From Bacteroidales bacterium (GTDB lineage Bacteria; Bacteroidota; Bacteroidia; Bacteroidales; UBA932): 64,000 nucleotides of DNA. Position numbers and translations under genes: made by a program. Position 1 is the first letter of the stretch; every line of letters begins with the position of its first letter. Location of the stretch: NCBI GenBank assembly GCA_024398075.1, contig JAKSJM010000002.1:51991-115990 (forward strand), in the 5' to 3' direction. Under the pieces are notes generated by a model. It saw only the letters and a program-made list of their open reading frames with translations, did not search any database and had not been told where the DNA came from. Of the stretch, positions 62,401-64,000 are shown piece by piece.

Positions 62401-63402
62401 ATGGCAGAGAAGACATTTGCAGAGATAGGCAAGATAGAGGCAATAGCCTCGCTTTATGAGGGTACACCGTTCAAGGCGTTCGAGGACTGCTGGTTCGAGG
62501 CGCCGACACGCGAGTATGTGTCGTCATTCTCCAAGCTTTACCTTGAGGGTGTGGATTTTGACCTCATCTATTTCCCTTTGAAGCATTTGGGCTACAAGGC
62601 AGTGATTGGCGTTGTGGGTGAGATGTACGCGCAGATGTGCCATCCGAGCACATTGGCAGTCGTGCTGGGTATCTCCGCGAAACTCGACTATGCTCAGATC
62701 AAGGAGCTCTGGAGTGGCATAGTGGCTGCGGCGAAGGAGCATGGCTTCAAGAAGCTTTCGCTGGACCTGCAGCCATCGAAGAATGGCCTCACCATCAGCA
62801 TGTCGGGAATGGGAGAGACTTCGCTCATTACCGGCAAGCGTCGCCCGAAGGCCCAGTCGAAGGATCTCATCTGCATCTCGGGATGCCTCGGCGCCGCCTA
62901 TCTGGGCATGCAGGTGCTCGAGCAGCAGAAGTCTCGCTTCGTCGCGGGAGAGTCTGTGAAGCTGGATAACTACAAGATGATGGTAGGTGCCTACCTGAAG
63001 CCGGAATTGGCCGCCCAGACGGTCGCGAACCTCGAGGATGATGTGATTTACCCTTCGCATGGATATTTCGTCACAAGGGGCCTTTCTGATGCTGTGAAGA
63101 GGCTTTCCCGCGACTCTGGCCTCGGAGCCAAGATCTATGCAGACAAGATTCCTTTCGAGGGCAATTCCTTCCAGCTCGGCAAGGAGCTCGACATCGACCC
63201 TATCTCAGCGGCGATGAATGGCGGCGATGACTATCGCCTCCTGTTCACCATACCTATTCTCTCGCTTGAGAAGTTCCGCCGCGACTTCCAGACATTCAGC
63301 ATCATTGGCCACCTAGCCCTTCCTGAGGTAGGCACAGTCCTCGTCACCCCAGACGGCGTCGAGCTTCCGCTTCGTGCCCAGGGCTGGCATGACGGGGAGT
63401 AG
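62401..63402 (+). CDS. Thiamine-monophosphate kinase (ThiL)-like protein lacking catalytic motifs
   Basis: 333 residues. Overall layout and many segments fit ThiL of the PurM/AIR-synthase fold: LEGVDFDLIYFPLKHLGYKA, DLICISGCLGAAYLGMQVLE, MNGGDDYRLLFTIP and the C-terminal IIGHLALPEVGTVLVTPDG. But the Mg2+/ATP acidic motifs are gone: the expected GDDAAV is replaced by EDCWFEA, the TTD before LLxEGVHF by SSFSK, GGDTT by LDLQPS and SDGL by TRGLSD. So it probably does not phosphorylate TMP. It could be a regulatory or repurposed paralogue. Confidence 0.78.
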   Translation: MAEKTFAEIGKIEAIASLYEGTPFKAFEDCWFEAPTREYVSSFSKLYLEGVDFDLIYFPLKHLGYKAVIGVVGEMYAQMCHPSTLAVVLGISAKLDYAQIKELWSGIVAAAKEHGFKKLSLDLQPSKNGLTISMSGMGETSLITGKRRPKAQSKDLICISGCLGAAYLGMQVLEQQKSRFVAGESVKLDNYKMMVGAYLKPELAAQTVANLEDDVIYPSHGYFVTRGLSDAVKRLSRDSGLGAKIYADKIPFEGNSFQLGKELDIDPISAAMNGGDDYRLLFTIPILSLEKFRRDFQTFSIIGHLALPEVGTVLVTPDGVELPLRAQGWHDGE

Positions 63403-63474
63403 GAGATGGAAATCCTACAACGAAATAATGTAAAATATTTTTTCGATGTGCCGTACTTTGGCACAAGCTAATGT

Positions 63475-63482
63475 TATCTTTG
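63475..63482 (+). promoter_or_regulatory. -7 promoter box (TATCTTTG) for the structured leader/RHS gene
   Basis: Matches TAnnTTTG, with TTTG at 63457-63460 in the -33 position. The first recognised gene is 256 nt downstream. Confidence 0.6.
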
Positions 63483-63489
63483 CGCAAGA

Positions 63490-63738
63490 AAACCAAATAA
63501 AAAAGGAGGAAAGAACCATGTAGCCATTCATTAGAGTGGCACACAAATAAAGGAGCCCCCATTCCGGCAAGAATCAGCGGGGCTCCAGAGTGTGCCGACG
63601 ACCATCAAACGGCGGGCCCGGTCGGCCCCGCACTATCGCGACAGCGACCACAAAGGTAGGCATTTCCCATTGAAATCCAATGGGATACCTTTTCTTGGCC
63701 GTCTGTCGAAGTAATAACACACAAACAAGACAGACAAT
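63490..63738 (+). ncRNA. Structured leader or small RNA before the RHS-type gene
   Basis: About 250 nt without a gene, rich in strong pairings: GGCACAC (63538-63544) with GTGTGCC (63590-63596), enclosing GGAGCCCC (63552-63559) with GGGGCTCC (63579-63586); and CCCATTG (63666-63672) with CAATGGG (63678-63684). A perfect AAGGAGG (63503-63509) lies 8 nt before ATG TAG (63518-63523), a start codon followed at once by a stop. It could be a 5' leader controlling the next gene or a separate RNA. I do not recognise the family. Confidence 0.5.
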
Positions 63739-64000
63739 ATGAGTAAAATAAACAATCACATTCGCGGACTAATGTCCGCAGCGGTAGCTTTGCTTCTAAT
63801 GACGCTACCGTGCCTAGACTTAAAAGCTCAGGTATCACAGATAAGCGGATGGAACCGCATTGTAACCAGGACGAGTAGAAATGGATCACCAAACAATTCC
63901 ATGGATAGCGTAACATGGCTTGATGACTTTGGCCGTACCACTTCTGTTCATGACCTTGGTTGGTCGCCGTCGGGAGGAACGCGCGTGACGGGCGTACAAC
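63739..64000 (+). CDS. RHS/DUF6443-type secreted protein, N-terminal part (runs off the window)
   Basis: Open from ATG at 63739 to the window end, 87 codons seen. Signal peptide (GLMSAAVALLLMTLPCLDLK, AQ) followed by GWNRIVTRTSRNGSPNNSMD and SVTWLDDFGRTTSVHDLGWS, which resembles the start of DUF6443-containing RHS-repeat proteins of Bacteroidota, where a YxDGLGRPxQ-type segment precedes the repeats. These are large surface or secreted proteins, some with C-terminal toxin domains. The rest lies outside the window. Confidence 0.65.
   Translation, partial: MSKINNHIRGLMSAAVALLLMTLPCLDLKAQVSQISGWNRIVTRTSRNGSPNNSMDSVTWLDDFGRTTSVHDLGWSPSGGTRVTGVQ

Noticed and set aside
63518-63523. ATG-TAG as a gene
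   Set aside because: Encodes only fMet; kept as a possible regulatory start-stop element, not as a CDS.

Overview
The window reads as a chromosome segment from an uncultured member of the Bacteroidales (phylum Bacteroidota), probably gut or rumen; I cannot place it to genus. Pointers are the many TAnnTTTG -7 promoter boxes with almost no Shine-Dalgarno sequences, a DUF4249/TonB-dependent receptor pair, lipoprotein-rich surface genes, a single-chain glycyl-tRNA synthetase, type III pantothenate kinase and a fumarate reductase type SdhAB. Most genes look moderately GC-rich; 8.2-13.3 kb is visibly AT-rich and foreign-looking.

Layout. 1-8.2 kb: mutS, a glycosyltransferase, a PanE-like reductase, greA, a trehalase-like lipoprotein, a duplicated 3' scrap of that gene and a DEDDh exonuclease. 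8.2-13.3 kb: an AT-rich three-gene surface island (inactive-looking C13/caspase-like lipoprotein, DUF4249 lipoprotein, TonB-dependent receptor). 13.4-22.9 kb: gltS-ndk, facing a seven-gene leftward unit (Na/Pi transporter, thioredoxin-like lipoprotein, galM, thyA, folA, two NSS transporters). 23-30 kb: an HExxH outer-membrane-type protein, two small genes, then galE-galK. 30-33 kb: a 3-kb cassette flanked by a 27-bp direct repeat, holding a second aldose epimerase and several internally deleted or truncated genes, inserted near the 3' end of an endonuclease/exonuclease/phosphatase gene. 34-45 kb: ychF, then a leftward run (mfd, coaX, barrel OMP, TPR protein, lptC, ppiD) tied to envelope biogenesis and repair.

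45-61 kb: an AT-rich gap with DnaA-box-like sites separates divergent mfd and ruvB and is a candidate oriC. To its right lie ruvB, an Ntn-hydrolase, sdhAB, hflX, tonB, ybeY, mnmG, ruvA, an Fe-S assembly group (sufS-sufE-sufT), folK and glyS. Two perfect and one near-perfect 16-bp parS-like palindromes lie at 55.6-57.9 kb. 61-64 kb: a small membrane protein with a probable early stop, a second EEP-family protein, a ThiL-like protein without its acidic motifs, a strongly structured non-coding stretch and the start of an RHS-type secreted protein.

The most novel signal is a family of 102-bp-period tandem repeats found just 3' of three unrelated genes (mutS, the trehalase-like gene, ychF), always in the same orientation relative to the gene and carrying a 12-bp-stem hairpin with compensatory base changes. 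No rRNA, tRNA, CRISPR array, integrase or transposase gene was recognised.
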